Positions 61,653 through 64,000 of a stretch of 64,000 nt of DNA are shown one piece after another (position 1 is the first letter of the stretch; every line of letters starts with the position of its first letter). The translations under genes were made by a program, and so were the position numbers. Source of the DNA: Saprospiraceae bacterium UBA7687 (GTDB taxonomy: Bacteria; Bacteroidota; Bacteroidia; Chitinophagales; Saprospiraceae); assembly GCA_002482845.1 (NCBI GenBank), contig DLGT01000072.1:23626-87625 (forward strand), read 5' to 3'. The notes under the pieces are model-generated. The model saw only the letters and a list, made by a program, of their open reading frames with translations. It was not told the origin of the DNA and made no database searches.

Positions 61653-61660
61653 CAAAGGTA
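61653..61660 (-). promoter_or_regulatory. -7 promoter box of the HxlR gene
   Basis: The minus strand reads TACCTTTG, an exact TAnnTTTG match. The operator-like repeats lie just downstream, so a bound repressor would block its own transcription. Confidence 0.55.
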
Positions 61661-61704
61661 TTGATAATAAGCGGAACTTTGCAGTCTAAATAAAAATTTA
61701 AAAT

Positions 61705-62085
61705 ATGTCACAGAAAACAATCAGCATCATCGGGTGGATTCTAACCACCATCTTAGGACTTGTATTTTTTATGAGTGCCTTTATGAAACTCACACAAAAC
61801 GAAACTGCTCTAGAACAAGCAGCTTCCATAGGGCTCGATGCCACTACTTATCTCTTTATTGGAATTGTCGAAGCCATCTCCTTGGTTCTCTTTATCATCC
61901 CTCGTACAGGTGTAGTGGGTGCATTATTATTAATCGCTTACATGGGTGGAGCCATCGCCACACATTTGCAACATCAACAACCTATTGCCATAGCAGTATC
62001 AATCCAAATTCTACTTTGGATCACAACATTTGTTCGATTTCCTGAATTAAAACAAAGACTATTTGCATCTGCTGTAAAAGCCTAG
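61705..62085 (+). CDS. DoxX-family membrane protein
   Basis: A 126-residue protein with four hydrophobic segments (about residues 8-25, 46-64, 68-86 and 92-110), the DoxX layout. KTISIIGWILTTILGLVFFMSAFMKL and GIVEAISLVLFIIPRTGVVGALLLIAYMGGAIATHLQ are family-typical. Divergent from the HxlR gene, which probably controls it. DoxX proteins link to thiol or quinone stress, but the activity of this one is unknown. Confidence 0.93.
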   Translation: MSQKTISIIGWILTTILGLVFFMSAFMKLTQNETALEQAASIGLDATTYLFIGIVEAISLVLFIIPRTGVVGALLLIAYMGGAIATHLQHQQPIAIAVSIQILLWITTFVRFPELKQRLFASAVKA

Positions 62086-62134
62086 TGGGGTAAAACATTT
62101 TCAAAGGTATACATCTAATTATCTTAAGTTGTTC

Positions 62135-62142
62135 TATATTTG
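62135..62142 (+). promoter_or_regulatory. -7 promoter box of the RibD-like reductase gene
   Basis: TATATTTG, an exact TAnnTTTG match, 181 bases before the ATG at 62323, implying a long leader. Confidence 0.35.
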
Positions 62143-62322
62143 CAGTAGAAAAGAAGGATTGTTTTTTACCGCCAATTGAATACATCAGTTTTAGAAGGAT
62201 ACAATCAGCGTTTCATATTTTAAAGGTAGTATTAGACCTTTGAATTATTCCAACTAAAATTAAAAAATTACATTATTAGGTGTAAACCTTTGAATCTAAT
62301 GTAACAAACATAAAAAAGAAAT

Positions 62323-62877
62323 ATGGTAAAAGTAATTGCAGCATTTAATATGACACTTGATGGTGTTTGTGATCATACGACAGGAGTAGCAGACGAAGGA
62401 CTACATCAACATTATGCTGAACTAATTGATGATGGAGGCGTGATTTTATATGGAAGGACCACCTTCCAACTAATGCAATTTTGGCAAACACTATTACAAA
62501 ATCCCTCAGGTGAAAAATCAATGGACGACTTTGCAATTTCAATAGACAAAATAAAAAAACTTGTTTTTTCCAACACTTTAAATGAGACAGGCTGGAAAAG
62601 TGCCGAACTCGCAAAAAAACCACTTAACGAAGTAGTTTTAGAACTCAAACAACAAGCCGACAAAGATATTCTTATTGGAAGTAGGAGCTTGATTATCAAA
62701 CTTTTAAACAGTCATCTTATTGACGAATTACAAATATGCATTCACCCTATTATCGAAGGAAAAGGACTGAAGCTTTTTGACCAAATCACAGAAAGAATTA
62801 CATTGAAACTTATCAAAACAAAATCATTAAGCTCTGGAGCAACCGTATTTTATTATGAGCCTAATATTTTACATTAA
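62323..62877 (+). CDS. Dihydrofolate reductase/RibD C-terminal-like reductase
   Basis: A 184-residue protein of the RibD_C/DHFR-like fold: VKVIAAFNMTLDGVCDH (the conserved MSLDG element), DDGGVILYGRTTFQLMQFW, KKLVFSNTLNETGW, KDILIGSRSLIIKLLNSHLIDELQICIHPIIEGKGLKLFD. Such proteins are NADPH-dependent reductases of unknown substrate, not the folate enzyme. Its 3' end overlaps that of the bestrophin gene by 9 bases. Confidence 0.92.
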   Translation: MVKVIAAFNMTLDGVCDHTTGVADEGLHQHYAELIDDGGVILYGRTTFQLMQFWQTLLQNPSGEKSMDDFAISIDKIKKLVFSNTLNETGWKSAELAKKPLNEVVLELKQQADKDILIGSRSLIIKLLNSHLIDELQICIHPIIEGKGLKLFDQITERITLKLIKTKSLSSGATVFYYEPNILH

Positions 62878-63866
62878 AAATCCATTATCCGCAGTTAATG
62901 CCTTTGGAATATCTTTTTCATTTATCATCTCCTTAAGATCAATTTCTATTCCCCTAGCAATCGTCGAAATGGGTACATCGTTGTAAGTACCTTCAAAAGG
63001 ATTTTCAGAAAAATCACCTATCATCTCCATCAAAAAAAATACCCAGATAAGTAAAGCTGTAAATGGTATGGAAAGCCACACAGTATGACTTTCCTGATTA
63101 TGAAATACGCTGAGCAAGGCAAATGGGATCAATAAACAGAATATGAGCGTCATCCACAATGCCACTGACGCATATTGACGTGGAAAAGGGAAATTTTTAA
63201 TGCGTTCACTCGCTCCTTGGTTATCATAAAACCCTTTAATCAGCGTGTAAAATTCCATGTGTCTGAAATCTTCAAAATATCCTTTGTCCTTTAATGATTG
63301 TAATCTCATTGATTGAGTATTTAATAGCTGTGCCGCCATATTGGCCTTACCTCATACAATGCAAACTCTTCATGATCAATCAAACCTTTTATTTCTGCCT
63401 CCAGTTGATCAAAATAACCTTCACATATCACAGGACTGTATTTTCCTTTGACCCTATACTCTGTATGTTCCCATTCTCTGGCAAGTCTTAGTTGATACCG
63501 CAATGAAGTGAGCCAAGCGATATGTCTAAATATCAACTCTCTTTTTATAATATCACTATGTTCGCCCTGTACAAAACTAGTTACGGCAACCCCAAAACTT
63601 CTAGAATTATTGACAATAGAGCCCCATATTTTCCTAGCTTCCCAAGTCCTATCATAACTCGCATTATTTTTAAATCCTAAATAAAATGCTACAGCGATAC
63701 CCAATACACTGATAGGTTGCCAATTAACAGAAATATCAAAATTTTGGGAATGGAATAGGTATTCAAAGATTATAGTCAATAATGTGGCATAGATTAGTCC
63801 ATAAATAAATGGTTTTTTACTCCAGTTAAAGGTCATCCAAAAACCATATCGTCTACGAGTGTACAT
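62869..63866 (-). pseudogene. Bestrophin-family ion channel, frameshifted
   Basis: The N-terminal part begins at ATG 63866-63864 (MYTRRRYGFWMTFNWSK) and has GIAVAFYLGFKNNASYDRTWEARKIWGSIVNNSRSFG, the bestrophin pore and membrane pattern; it ends at 63321 with an out-of-frame tail. The C-terminal part (62869 to about 63340), in another frame, continues NMAAQLLNTQSMRL, LWMTLIFCLLIPFALLSVF and the acidic MIGDFSENPFEGTYNDVPISTIARGIEIDLKEMI. The two overlap near 63325-63350, where one missing base would rejoin them into about 332 residues. Real mutation or read error. Confidence 0.85.
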
Positions 63867-63888
63867 ATATTTGATATTATTGTTAGTG

Positions 63889-63896
63889 CAAAAGTA
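63889..63896 (-). promoter_or_regulatory. -7 promoter box of the bestrophin gene
   Basis: The minus strand reads TACTTTTG, an exact TAnnTTTG match 23 bases before the ATG at 63866. It lies inside the longer open frame starting at 63929, which supports the shorter start. Confidence 0.6.
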
Positions 63897-64000
63897 ATCA
63901 AATGGACGTAATTTAATGGAAGTTTTCATTTTGTTTTATACTTGCCAAATAAGCTATATCATAGGAAAGTTATTTTTAGGGAGTGTAGAATACTTTGTGT

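Overview
The window looks like a chromosomal segment of a Bacteroidota bacterium, most likely from the Saprospiria. Supporting this: low GC; two secreted proteins that appear to carry type IX secretion sorting domains; an rpsL-rpsG-fusA-rpsJ ribosomal order without tuf; few recognisable Shine-Dalgarno sequences; and repeated TAnnTTTG elements (the Bacteroidota -7 box) a few tens of bases before start codons. The lineage is inferred, because no rRNA gene is present.

Layout. 1-7.0 kb: end of an aminotransferase, a small lipoprotein, an ALDH7-type dehydrogenase, a helical-repeat protein, a secreted thioredoxin/MsrA-like fusion and a polysaccharide deacetylase-like protein. 7.0-9.3 kb: two copies of a 139-bp inverted-repeat element (MITE-like) flank an outer-membrane protein, a DUF4833-like protein and an unannotated 49-residue membrane protein. 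9.4-16.4 kb: pyrG, an RNA methyltransferase, hldD, a REP-associated transposase set between blocks of its probable REP hairpins, serA, a candidate structured RNA and an ElaA-like acetyltransferase. 16.4-31 kb: a membrane EEP-fold protein with altered active-site motifs, an LTD-domain secreted protein, asd, a large LEA-like coiled-coil protein, radA, a DCC protein, an M16 protease, rsmI, a T9SS type B protein, lptC and a CNNM/CorC protein. 31-37 kb: iscS-iscU-iscA, converging on the carA-eno-ftsB/divIC-sucD cluster.

37.2-55.7 kb is one long minus-strand ribosomal superoperon: rpsL, rpsG, fusA, the S10 and spc blocks, secY, map, infA, rpmJ, and the alpha block ending with rpoA and rplQ. It has internal TAnnTTTG boxes before rpsJ and rplP, a hairpin between rpsD and rpoA, and a terminator after rplQ. 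rpmD and rpmJ are short genes read directly from the sequence.

55.7-64 kb is an accessory tail. It holds an alpha/beta hydrolase, an AraC regulator, a VOC lipoprotein, a divergent HxlR/DoxX pair and a RibD-like reductase. It also has three broken genes: a DUF1801 gene with two in-frame stops, a frameshifted DinB gene and a frameshifted bestrophin.

No CRISPR array, tRNA, rRNA, prophage or complete insertion sequence was seen apart from the REP-associated transposase. No clearly new multi-gene system is evident. The most novel material is non-coding: the paired 139-bp elements, the REP/transposase locus and the candidate attenuator-like RNA near 15.7 kb.
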